Part shown: positions 35,303 to 42,926 of the stretch, one piece after another
Position numbering within the stretch: position 1 is the stretch's first letter
Layout: each line of letters begins with the position of its first letter
Source of the DNA: Mesorhizobium sp. M2A.F.Ca.ET.046.03.2.1
GTDB lineage: Bacteria > Pseudomonadota > Alphaproteobacteria > Rhizobiales > Rhizobiaceae
Length of the DNA stretch: 64,000 nt
Direction of reading: 5' to 3'
NCBI RefSeq assembly: GCF_003952425.1
Contig: NZ_CP034449.1
Span: 4,514,001 to 4,578,000, forward strand
Translations under genes and position numbers: made by a program
The notes under the pieces: model-generated
The model's database searches: none
The model's input: the letters and a program-made list of their open reading frames with translations, nothing else
Told to the model about the DNA's origin: nothing

Positions 35303-35383
35303 TCAGATTCTGTCGCAGGCTTTGACGTAGGCTAAGGACAGGGCGAAGAACAAAATCCCGATCCCGAGAACGATGAGGTCCAT
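35303..35383 (-). CDS. 26-residue membrane peptide upstream of kdpF
   Basis: A single hydrophobic helix (MDLIVLGIGILFFALSLAY) ending in VKACDRI. A good ribosome site AAGGAAG lies 8 bases before the ATG at 35383. It is the first ORF of the kdp operon, 16 bases before kdpF, and shares size and one-helix design with KdpF. I know similar short ORFs ending in A-C-D/E-R-x near kdpF only from general memory and name no family. It may be a second small Kdp subunit or a leader peptide. Confidence 0.65.
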   Translation of the reverse strand: MDLIVLGIGILFFALSLAYVKACDRI

Positions 35384-35545
35384 GGCAGGTCTTCCTTGTT
35401 CCACTTTGTGTTTGCGGGCTCGCGGTGGCGGGCTCAAAACTGCACGCGGACGCTCGACACCTTGGCGGCGACGGCGATCAAGCGTTTCTTCGAAGGAGAT
35501 ATGGACCCGATCGCCATAAAGGTTCGAGACGGAGCGGGCGGGAAA

Positions 35546-35567
35546 GATATAGGAATTTTATAGGGAT
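35546..35567. promoter_or_regulatory. Tandem 11-bp direct repeats, candidate KdpE site
   Basis: GATATAGGAAT (35546-35556) is followed directly by TTTATAGGGAT (35557-35567). Two head-to-tail copies one helical turn apart suit an OmpR-family dimer. They lie 163-184 bases upstream of the first kdp ORF, in an AT-rich island of the 385-base gap 35384-35768. Nothing else recognisable is in that gap. Confidence 0.4.
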
Positions 35568-35768
35568 TTTGGCCGACGCCGTCCGAAGGTCCGGTTGGTT
35601 AGTGTGCGTTGGCAGGTTCCATGCCTTGGCGACTGGGCGAGACACCTATCGCATCGTCATCCACGGGCGGAGCCTTGGAATGACGAGGTTCATGAGCCTT
35701 CAGCTCATCACCAGCGTTTGCGCTGACCCCAACGGTCGTTGATAGCCTTGCCCGACAAAGGTGATCGC

Positions 35769-37136
35769 CTAAATCCCCGGCTGCCGATCCCTCCACGGCA
35801 TCTCCCCTTCTATCTGCGTGGACAGCGCCAGCACTGACGCCTCGTCGCCGTACCGGCCGACGAGCTGCACGCCGATCGGCACGCCGCCCGCCGATTGCCC
35901 GAGCGGCAGCGAGATCGCCGGCAGGCCGGAGATGTTGAAGGGGAAGTTGAAGACCGCGTCGCCCCATTTGGCGTTGTAGCGGTCGAGATCGGTCTCCGAC
36001 ATGTCGTAGTAGCCGAGCGGGCGCGGCAGCTGCGTCAGCGTCGGGGTGATGAAGATGTCATAGGGGTTTAGGTCGCCGACGATATCGCGGCCGATCAGCC
36101 TCAGTTGCTCGACGTCGGAAACATGTTTGATGCCGCTGGTCGCGCGGCCGCGCTCGATGACCGCCCAGGTCACCGGCTCGAGATCGTTCGGTGTCACGGG
36201 GCGGCCGACCAGCGTTTCGAGGAAGCCGAAGGTGGCGGCCGTCTGCACGTTGGTCATGTCGGTGTAGGTCTTCCACGCGGCATCGGCGTCGAGCGGCATG
36301 TCATGCTCCTCGACGTCGTGGCCGAGGCGTTCGAGCAGGGCGACCGTGGAAAGCACGGTCTGCTTGACTTCAGGATCTATCGCGGCGCCGTTCGGCGGCG
36401 TGACGGTAAAGCCGATGCGCAGCTTCTTCGGCGCCCGTGCGGAGAGGTTCAGCCAGCTTTCCGCCGGAACCGGCGGGGTGTAGGCGTCGCCGGGCAGGGC
36501 GCCGGCCACCGCGTCGAGATAGGCGGCGGTGTCGCGCACGGTGCGTGAGCAGCAGAGGAAATAGGCGCCGCCATACCAATAGTCGCCGTAGGGCGCGAGG
36601 CTGACGCGGCCGCGCGAAGGCTTCAGGCCGACAATGCCGCAGCAGGAAGCCGGCACGCGGATCGAGCCTGCGCCGTCGCTGGCCTCGGCGATCGGCACCA
36701 TGCGCGAAGCGATCGCGGCGGCAGCGCCGCCGCTCGATCCGCCCGGCGTGATGCCTTGCTTCCACGGGTTTTTCGTCGCGCCGTAAAGTTTTGGCTCGGT
36801 GGTGATCGACCAGCCGTTTTCCGGCGCGTTGGATTTACCGACGAGGACGAGCCCGGCGGCCTTGATGCGGCGCACCACTTCGCTGTCGGAATCGGCGACG
36901 AAGTCCTTCAGGTAGCGGCAGGAGTTGGTAAGAGGCGCGCCTTTCCAGGACGAGGCGAGCTCCTTGAGCAGATAGGGCACGCCGGCGAAGGGTGCGTTCC
37001 TGTCCACCGTCGCCGCCTGGGCGCGCGCCATGTCGTAGAGGCGGTGGATGACAGCATTGAGCGATGCGTTGAGGCGTTCGATCATGGTGATCGCCGCTTC
37101 AACGAGCTCAGCGGGGGCGACCTCGCCGCGCTTCAC
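35769..37136 (-). CDS. Amidase signature family protein with an amber codon near its true start
   Basis: 455 residues readable from a GTG at 37136. The catalytic elements are present: Lys in YLLKELASSWKG, GGSSGGAAAAIA and the second Gly/Ser motif with catalytic Ser in SDGAGSIRVPAS. The natural start seems to be the ATG at 37205, which has GGGAGG 7 bases upstream, but the frame reads Met-Ala-Ala-Val-stop (TAG at 37191-37193) and then a normal continuation (ESLLETYKDSDALALAALVKRG). So the gene is disrupted at codon 5 unless rescued by a downstream GTG/CTG start. It is the last gene of the minus-strand operon with the MocA oxidoreductase and ABC importer. The substrate is unknown. Confidence 0.75.
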   Translation of the reverse strand: MKRGEVAPAELVEAAITMIERLNASLNAVIHRLYDMARAQAATVDRNAPFAGVPYLLKELASSWKGAPLTNSCRYLKDFVADSDSEVVRRIKAAGLVLVGKSNAPENGWSITTEPKLYGATKNPWKQGITPGGSSGGAAAAIASRMVPIAEASDGAGSIRVPASCCGIVGLKPSRGRVSLAPYGDYWYGGAYFLCCSRTVRDTAAYLDAVAGALPGDAYTPPVPAESWLNLSARAPKKLRIGFTVTPPNGAAIDPEVKQTVLSTVALLERLGHDVEEHDMPLDADAAWKTYTDMTNVQTAATFGFLETLVGRPVTPNDLEPVTWAVIERGRATSGIKHVSDVEQLRLIGRDIVGDLNPYDIFITPTLTQLPRPLGYYDMSETDLDRYNAKWGDAVFNFPFNISGLPAISLPLGQSAGGVPIGVQLVGRYGDEASVLALSTQIEGEMPWRDRQPGI

Positions 37137-37250
37137 CAGGGCGGCGAGCGCCAGCGCGTCGGAATCTTTGTAAGTTTCGAGCAGGCTCTCCTAGACCGCA
37201 GCCATGTGTTCCTCCCACTTACAAGTGCCGTCAGTTGCGAACTGGCCCAG

Positions 37251-37391
37251 ACTCACCCTCACCCAGCCTCCGCTTCGCTCGGCTGACCTCTCCCCGGCGG
37301 GGAGAGGAGGCTTTCGGTGCCGGCGCCAATCTCTTCTCCCCGCCGGGGAGAAGGTGGCCGCGAAGCGGCCGGATGAGGGGGCTGGCGCTAC
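37251..37391. repeat. Family D palindromic repeat pair, copy 2
   Basis: Two hairpins, CCTCTCCCC/GGGGAGAGG (37287-37307) and CTTCTCCCC/GGGGAGAAG (37333-37353), are flanked by CCCTCACCC and GGATGAGGGG. It separates the amidase from the oxidoreductase gene. Confidence 0.8.
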
Positions 37392-37407
37392 CGCTGATCG
37401 GGTAACC

Positions 37408-38499
37408 TCACGCCAGCTCGACGGTGCGCTTCTCTGCGATGCTCTGTTCGGCCGCCAGCACGATGCGCAGGCTGTTGACCGCGGCATCCATCTGCTCGGT
37501 CAAATCGAGGTCCTCGCGGATGGCGCGCAGGAAGAAGGCCTGCTCGCGGTCGCAAAGCTCTTGATGGCCGGGCTCGTCCTCCATGCTGACGATCTCGTCG
37601 GGCTTGGCAAAATTCTTGTCGCCGTCGACCTGTGCATAGTGGATCTTCAGCGCGTCGGTCTTGGTGTGGCGGTCGATGTCGGCGGAATCGGACACCTCCT
37701 CGGCATCCTTGGCGCTGCTCCCTCCCTGGCCGGCGACGATCGAGACGGCGCCCTTCGGGCCGACCACGTCCTTCACGAAATAGGCCGTCTCGCTCATCAT
37801 CGGACCCCAGCCGGCCTCGTACCAGCCGACCGAGCCGTCATCGAAGGTGACGTGCAAATGGCCGTAATTCTGCTTGTCGGCCTCGGCCCAGAGTTTTGCG
37901 CCGATGCCGTGCACGCGCACCGGCTTGGCGCCGGTCAGCTGGCACATGACGTCGACATAATGGACGCCGCAGTCGACGATCGGGATCAGCGAGTCGATCA
38001 GGTTCTTGTGCCAATGCCAGGCGGTGCCGCTGCTCTGCTGGTTGAGGTTCAGGCGCATCACCAGCGGCTTGCCGAGCGTCTTGCCGACCTCGATGAATTT
38101 GATCCAGGACGGGTGGACGCGCAGGATATAGCCCAGCACCAGCTTGCGGTTCTTCGCCCGCGCCGCGGCCACCACCTTCTCGGCGTCCGCGATGTTGGTG
38201 GCCAGGGGCTTTTCCATGAAGACATGGCAGTTGGCGGCGATCGCCTTCAGCGCGTATTCGGCGTGCGTGTTCGGCCAGCTGTTGATCGAGACCGCGTCCG
38301 GCTTCGTCTCCTTCAGCGCCAGGTCGAAATCCTCATAGAGCGGGTAGCCGGCGAGTTCTTTCGGGATCTTCTTGTTGTTCTTGATGGTGCGGCTCATGAT
38401 GCCGACGATCTCGAAGCCGTCGGAGCGGTGATAGGCGCTGGCATGCGAAGCGCCCATATTGCCCAGACCAACCACCAGTATTTTCACCTTGTCGGCCAT
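37408..38499 (-). CDS. Gfo/Idh/MocA family oxidoreductase
   Basis: 363 residues. The N-terminal Rossmann fold has the NAD(P)-binding VVGLGNMGASHASAYHRS, the family lysine lies in HVFMEKPLATN (EKP), and the C-terminal substrate domain contains DCGVHYVDVMCQLTG. Members oxidise sugars, inositols or related alcohols. GGGGGAGG lies 6 bases before the ATG at 38499. It follows the ABC-transporter binding protein, so it probably acts on the imported compound or its product; the identity is unknown. Confidence 0.9.
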   Translation of the reverse strand: MADKVKILVVGLGNMGASHASAYHRSDGFEIVGIMSRTIKNNKKIPKELAGYPLYEDFDLALKETKPDAVSINSWPNTHAEYALKAIAANCHVFMEKPLATNIADAEKVVAAARAKNRKLVLGYILRVHPSWIKFIEVGKTLGKPLVMRLNLNQQSSGTAWHWHKNLIDSLIPIVDCGVHYVDVMCQLTGAKPVRVHGIGAKLWAEADKQNYGHLHVTFDDGSVGWYEAGWGPMMSETAYFVKDVVGPKGAVSIVAGQGGSSAKDAEEVSDSADIDRHTKTDALKIHYAQVDGDKNFAKPDEIVSMEDEPGHQELCDREQAFFLRAIREDLDLTEQMDAAVNSLRIVLAAEQSIAEKRTVELA

Positions 38500-38533
38500 C
38501 GAAGCCTCCCCCAATGCTCTTTAAACGGAATTG

Positions 38534-38556
38534 CGGGCGGCGCCTCGCGCCGCCCG
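38534..38556 (-). repeat. Intercistronic hairpin after the ABC binding-protein gene
   Basis: CGGGCGGCGC (38534-38543) and GCGCCGCCCG (38547-38556) make a perfect 10-bp GC stem with a 3-base loop, 18 bases after the binding-protein stop. Reading on the minus strand only AATTCCGTTT follows, so termination would be partial. It may protect the upstream mRNA. Confidence 0.6.
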
Positions 38557-38574
38557 GTGGTCATGGCAGTCGCG

Positions 38575-39747
38575 TTACTTCACCGCCGAATCGAACAGGT
38601 GCGCCTTGATCTTGTCGACATCGAGCGCGGCAAAGCCTTCCGACAGTTTGACGCCGTCGGCATCGGCCTTGACCTTGGCCTTGTCGAAATCGTTGGCGGC
38701 CGGGATCAGATCGTTGGTGCAGACGTCCTCGGCCTTCACCGGCGCGCTGATCTGGCCGATCTTGAGGATCTCGTCGAAGAAGCCCTGCCAGCTCGCCATG
38801 TCGTGCGAGCCCCAGCCGCCGCGCTTGTCCATGTCGCCGCGGAAGACGTTGATCTGCTGCAGGATCGAAGTGGTGCCGAGCTCGGGGCCGAGGTTCTTGG
38901 CCAAGGTCGGGAACTGCTCGAACACGGCTTCGACCGCGGCGCGCGGATTCTGGTAGCCGAACTCGAGGCCCATCGCCCAGCCGCGCAGATACTTCTCCAG
39001 GAAGGCCTTCTTATCGGCATCCTCGAGGTCGGCGGCGCGTACGACGAAGGTGTTGGCCGGCAGCTTGGAGTTCTTGACGCCGAGCCAGTACTCGAAGTCG
39101 AGTCCCTTGGCGATCCATTCGGCGCGCAAGCCTTCCCAGGAAAGCGCCGCATCGCCCTGGCCGCCGGCCAGCGCGGTGCCCCAGGTCGGCCAGCCGGCCT
39201 CGACATATTTCACCTTCTTGATGTCGACGCCCTGGGCCGCCAGCAGCGGATCGACGATCGCCTGCCAGGCGGCGGAGCCGAGCAGAATGGTCTTGCCTTC
39301 GAGGTCCTTCAGGTTGTTGGTGCCCTGGCCCTTGCGGAAGGCGAGGCTGAAAGTATCGCGCGCGCCCATGTGGAAGACGGACTTCAGCTTCATGCCGTTT
39401 TGAATGGCGAAGGAGAAGACGCCGGGCGAGGGGAAGCCCATGTCGGCCTGGCCGACATCGACGAATTTCACCGTCGCGGTGCCATCCGAAGGGCCGGGCT
39501 GCATGTCGGTGGCGAGGTCGCCGAAATAGCCGGCCTTCTTCGCCGACCAGTAGGGATAGTCGTCAAGCACTTCGAGCGTGCCGCGCGGCGAGATCCAGGT
39601 GAATTTCTCATAGGCCGCCGCCCTGGCCCTCAGGCCGGATGCGCCGAGCGCGGTGGCGGTCACGACGCCGGCCGCCGTCACCTGCAGGAAGTAGCGGCGG
39701 CTGATGCCGGCCGGGACGCTGGAATGGATCGGATTGTCGTTGGTCAT
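38575..39747 (-). CDS. ABC transporter substrate-binding protein (NitT/TauT type)
   Basis: 390 residues. A twin-arginine-like leader (ISRRYFLQVTAAGVVTATALGASGLRA in part) is cleaved near ARA. The fold is that of NMT1/TauA-like proteins: ISPRGTLEVLDDYPYWSAKKAGYF near the start, VGQADMGFPSPGVF, and GKTILLGSAAWQAIVDPLLAAQGVD in parts. The genes order as ATPase-permease-binding protein on the minus strand. Members carry sulfonates, nitrate, pyrimidine precursors or aromatic acids; the ligand here is not evident. Confidence 0.88.
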   Translation of the reverse strand: MTNDNPIHSSVPAGISRRYFLQVTAAGVVTATALGASGLRARAAAYEKFTWISPRGTLEVLDDYPYWSAKKAGYFGDLATDMQPGPSDGTATVKFVDVGQADMGFPSPGVFSFAIQNGMKLKSVFHMGARDTFSLAFRKGQGTNNLKDLEGKTILLGSAAWQAIVDPLLAAQGVDIKKVKYVEAGWPTWGTALAGGQGDAALSWEGLRAEWIAKGLDFEYWLGVKNSKLPANTFVVRAADLEDADKKAFLEKYLRGWAMGLEFGYQNPRAAVEAVFEQFPTLAKNLGPELGTTSILQQINVFRGDMDKRGGWGSHDMASWQGFFDEILKIGQISAPVKAEDVCTNDLIPAANDFDKAKVKADADGVKLSEGFAALDVDKIKAHLFDSAVK

Positions 39748-39827
39748 GGCATTCCCCTTTGTTGATTGCCCTTATTGATCGCTTGCCTTGCCTTCGCCCG
39801 CCTCCCGGGCGTGATTTTGCCTGTTGG

Positions 39828-40676
39828 TCAGGTCTCCCAGCTCGCCCACTTCTTGCCGATCAGGAAGAACAGCACGTAGATCAGGATGCCGAGCGTCGAG
39901 AGGATCAACACCACGGCGAAGAATTGCGGCATCTGGATCATCGACGAATAGGAAGTCAGCCGGTTGCCGAGGCCGAAGCCGCCGCCGACCATCTCGGCGC
40001 CGACGGCGGTGAGCAGGCCGAAGATCGCGCCGATCATCAGCCCGACCAAGATCATCGGCAGCGCCATCGGCGCGCGGATCTTCCAGAAGATCTGCAGCGT
40101 GCTTGCGCCATAGGAGCGGGCCAAGGCGATCTTGGCGCTGTCGACACGGCGGAAGCCGGTCGCTGCGTTGATCATCACCATCGGGCCGGCGGCCAGAGCG
40201 ACCGCGATGATGCGCGGCGTGTAGCCGAAGCCGAAGCGCAGGATGAGCAAAGGCACCAGCGCCAGCATCGGCGTGGTGACCAGGATCAGGATGTAAGGCG
40301 CGACGATCTTCTCGGCGAAGGGAAACTGCGTGATCACCGCCGCCATCACCAGGCCGACGATGGCGCCGATGGCGAAGCCTGAGACAAGCTCGACCAGCGT
40401 GTAGCCGAGATGCGGCGCGATCAGCGGGAACTCGTCGAACAGCGCGTAAACGATCGAGCTCGGCGGCGGCATGATATATTGCGGCACGTGGAAGAGGCGT
40501 AGCGCCAGCTCAATGCCGCCGATGATGACCACCGCCACGGCAAGGATCGCCGCCACCTCGGCTCCGGACTTGATGCCGGGACCGCTGGCGAAGGCCGAAA
40601 GATTGGTCAGGCTGACGTCCTGCCCGTCTCCGGATTTGGCCTTCGAGAATTCCGGAATGGCGTCGCCTCCGCTCAC
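39828..40676 (-). CDS. ABC transporter permease (NitT/TauT type)
   Basis: 282 residues with about six transmembrane helices and the coupling-helix motif ARSYGASTLQIFWKIRAPMALP (EAA-like loop). A soluble N-terminal tail of about 45 residues precedes helix 1. It overlaps the ATPase gene by 4 bases and lies 80 bases upstream of the binding-protein gene. It forms a homodimeric channel with two copies of the ATPase. Confidence 0.9.
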   Translation of the reverse strand: MSGGDAIPEFSKAKSGDGQDVSLTNLSAFASGPGIKSGAEVAAILAVAVVIIGGIELALRLFHVPQYIMPPPSSIVYALFDEFPLIAPHLGYTLVELVSGFAIGAIVGLVMAAVITQFPFAEKIVAPYILILVTTPMLALVPLLILRFGFGYTPRIIAVALAAGPMVMINAATGFRRVDSAKIALARSYGASTLQIFWKIRAPMALPMILVGLMIGAIFGLLTAVGAEMVGGGFGLGNRLTSYSSMIQMPQFFAVVLILSTLGILIYVLFFLIGKKWASWET

Positions 40677-41506
40677 GGCCTGATCCTCACGATTTCAGCG
40701 CTCTTGTGCTCCGGCTGTTCCTGGGCCTGCGGCCTACGCTCGCCGACGATGTCCATCTTGATGCGGTTGGTGAGGTCGAAGACCTCCTTCGTCGCCATGA
40801 TCTCCAGCGAACGCGGGCGCGCGAACGGCACGTCGTAGATCTTGGCGACGCGGCCGGGCCGCGTGGTCAGCACCACGACGCGATCGGAGAGGAAGATAGC
40901 TTCCTCGATGCTGTGGGTGATGAAGACGATGGTGGTCTTGGTGTCGAGCCAGATCTCCTCGACAAGGCGGTTCATCTCCTCGCGGGTAAAACTGTCGAGA
41001 GCGCCGAAGGGTTCGTCCATCAAAAGCACGGAAGGCTTCAGCGCCAGCGCGCGCACGATCGCGGCGCGCTGCTGCATGCCGCCGGAAAGCTCGCGCGGGA
41101 ATTTGCCGCCGAAGCCATCCAGCCCGACGCGGTGCAAGAGATGGGCGATCCAGGCGCGGTCGGGCTTCTCGCCCTTGATCTCGAAGGGGAAGTTTATGTT
41201 GGCGTCGAGATTGCGCCAGGGCAGGAGGTTCGCTTCCTGGAAGACGATGCCGATCTCGGGGCGCGGTCCAGTGACCTCCTTGCCGTCGAGCAGGATCGCG
41301 CCGCCGGTCAGCCGGTGCAGGCCCGACATAGACCACAACAGCGTGGTCTTGCCGCAGCCGGAAGGGCCGACGATCGAAACGATCTCATTGGGTTGGACAT
41401 CGAGGCTGCAGCGGTCCAGCGCCAGAAGATCGCCGGAACCTGTCTGATAGACCTTGGTCGCTGCCTGCACGCCGAGCTTCGGCGTTCTTGCGCTTGCCGT
41501 ACTCAT
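40673..41506 (-). CDS. ABC transporter ATP-binding protein (NitT/TauT type)
   Basis: 277 residues with Walker A GPSGCGKTT, Q-loop in FQEANLLPW, ABC signature LSGGMQQRAAIVRA, Walker B SVLLMDEPFGALD and H-loop in ITHSIEEAI. It belongs to the SsuB/TauB/NrtD subfamily. It is the first gene of the operon that continues with permease, binding protein, MocA oxidoreductase and amidase. The upstream gap is shared with the divergent RpiR regulator. Confidence 0.93.
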   Translation of the reverse strand: MSTASARTPKLGVQAATKVYQTGSGDLLALDRCSLDVQPNEIVSIVGPSGCGKTTLLWSMSGLHRLTGGAILLDGKEVTGPRPEIGIVFQEANLLPWRNLDANINFPFEIKGEKPDRAWIAHLLHRVGLDGFGGKFPRELSGGMQQRAAIVRALALKPSVLLMDEPFGALDSFTREEMNRLVEEIWLDTKTTIVFITHSIEEAIFLSDRVVVLTTRPGRVAKIYDVPFARPRSLEIMATKEVFDLTNRIKMDIVGERRPQAQEQPEHKSAEIVRIRP

Positions 41507-41675
41507 GCTCCCCCTCGGAGACTGCGCGATGAGTTGCCCAGGGCCCCATCTGTCCGCAAAATCAGTCTGTAACTATCCTACTTTACTGTCAAGCGGCGAC
41601 AGACGGCGGAAGCAATCAGGTTCAATCAGATACCAGCTAATGTGCTGATTTAAAACAGATTTATCGCCGCTTGCG

Positions 41676-41698
41676 GTATGTGTTACTTTCCTACATAC
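41676..41698. promoter_or_regulatory. Candidate RpiR operator
   Basis: GTATGT (41676-41681) and ACATAC (41693-41698) are inverted repeats 11 bases apart, in the AT-rich gap between the divergent ABC operon and RpiR gene. A related TGTAACTATCCTACTTTAC stretch is at about 41567-41585. Position, not experiment, suggests an operator. Confidence 0.35.
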
Positions 41699-41781
41699 TC
41701 ATCGCGGTTGATTGCCTATGGCCAGCGGGCGGATAATCGCGAAGATGACGGATCCAGAAGCGGGCTGGGGAGGACTGGCGA

Positions 41782-42729
41782 ATGACCGAAGCTGACAGCC
41801 AGGCATTGCGAATTGCGGACGAAGACGGCGACCGGCACGACCATGTCAGGCGCTTTCCCGATATCATCTCGCAGGTGAAGGACAGCTATGCGGAGCTGCG
41901 GCCGGCCGAGCGCCGCGTCGCCGATGTCGTGCTCGACGATGTCAAATATGCGGTCGACGCGTCCAATTCGGCGCTTGCCCAACGTGCCCGGGTCAGCGAG
42001 CCGACGGTGACACGGTTCTGCCGCGCCATCGGCTGCGAGGGCGTGCGCGATTTCAAGCTGAAGCTGGCGCAGAGCCTCGTCGTCGGCGCGCTCTATCTCG
42101 CCACCAAGCCCCAGCCCGCGAACAGCGACAGCGGCATGCCGTTCTGGAACGCCGTGTTCGGCGAGGCGCGACGCGCGCTGCAGGAGGCGGAGCGGCAGAT
42201 CGATCCGGGACAGCTGCAGAAGGCGGCAGAACTGATCGCCAGGGCGCGGCAGGTGACGGTGTTCGGCCTCGGCGGCAGCTCGTCGGCGCTGGCGCAGGAG
42301 ACGCAATACCGCCTGTTCCGCTATGGGATCACCATCAATGCGCAAAGCGATCCCTATTTGATGCGAATGACCGCCTCGACGCTGAAGCCGGGCGATCTGG
42401 TGATCGCGATCTCGGCCACAGGGCGCACACGCGAGGTGATCGAGGCGGTAGAGCTCGCCAAGCATTACCGCGCCAACGCGATCTGCGTGACGGCGCCGGA
42501 CACCGAGCTGACCCGCGTCTGCGATGTACGGCTGGCGGTTGCCGTGCCTGAATATCCCGACACGCTGAAGCCGACCGCGTCGCGCTACGCATTCCTGGCG
42601 GCCATCGATCTGCTGGCGGTGGCGACAGCCTACAAGATTGACGGTCCGGCGCGCGAGACGGTGCGCCGGATCAAATACAACGCGCAGATCCATCGGACGG
42701 GCAAGGAGATGGAGCCGCTCGGGGATTAG
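41782..42729 (+). CDS. MurR/RpiR family transcriptional regulator
   Basis: 315 residues. The N-terminal HTH_6 domain (ELRPAERRVADVVLDD, then ALAQRARVSEPTVTRFCRAIG) is followed by a SIS sugar-isomerase-like effector domain (VTVFGLGGSSSALAQETQYRLFRYG, AISATGRTREVIEAVELA). It usually binds a phosphosugar or related ligand. It diverges from the ABC-importer operon and is followed by the monooxygenase gene, so it is the likely regulator of this catabolic region. A long N-terminal acidic/His tail of about 30 residues precedes the HTH. Confidence 0.9.
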   Translation: MTEADSQALRIADEDGDRHDHVRRFPDIISQVKDSYAELRPAERRVADVVLDDVKYAVDASNSALAQRARVSEPTVTRFCRAIGCEGVRDFKLKLAQSLVVGALYLATKPQPANSDSGMPFWNAVFGEARRALQEAERQIDPGQLQKAAELIARARQVTVFGLGGSSSALAQETQYRLFRYGITINAQSDPYLMRMTASTLKPGDLVIAISATGRTREVIEAVELAKHYRANAICVTAPDTELTRVCDVRLAVAVPEYPDTLKPTASRYAFLAAIDLLAVATAYKIDGPARETVRRIKYNAQIHRTGKEMEPLGD

Positions 42730-42736
42730 CGACTAT

Positions 42737-42881
42737 CCTTCTCCCCTTGTGGATGAAGGTGGATCGGCGCGATAGCGCCGAGACGGATGAGGGGTGTTCC
42801 AGCGGAGTGAGACGCTGGCTTTCCCTGGAGCCCCCCTCATCCGTCGCCTTCGGCGACACCTTCTCCCACAAGGGGAGAAGG
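42737..42881. repeat. Family D repeat, copy 3: large inverted repeat
   Basis: CCTTCTCCCCTTGTGG (42737-42752) and CCACAAGGGGAGAAGG (42866-42881) are perfect 16-bp inverted arms 113 bases apart. Inside are GGATGAGGGG and CCCCTCATCC as a second pair, and small GC hairpins. It fills the gap between the RpiR and monooxygenase genes. Confidence 0.82.
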
Positions 42882-42926
42882 GGAAGGCGCCGCCGGATTT
42901 CGAACTGAAAAAGGGAACGAAGAAAA

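Noticed and set aside
35384..35768. Additional gene between kdp and the amidase
   Set aside because: A 105-codon plus-strand frame exists, but it has no good start signal, no domain and atypical composition. Only the tandem repeat stands out in this gap.
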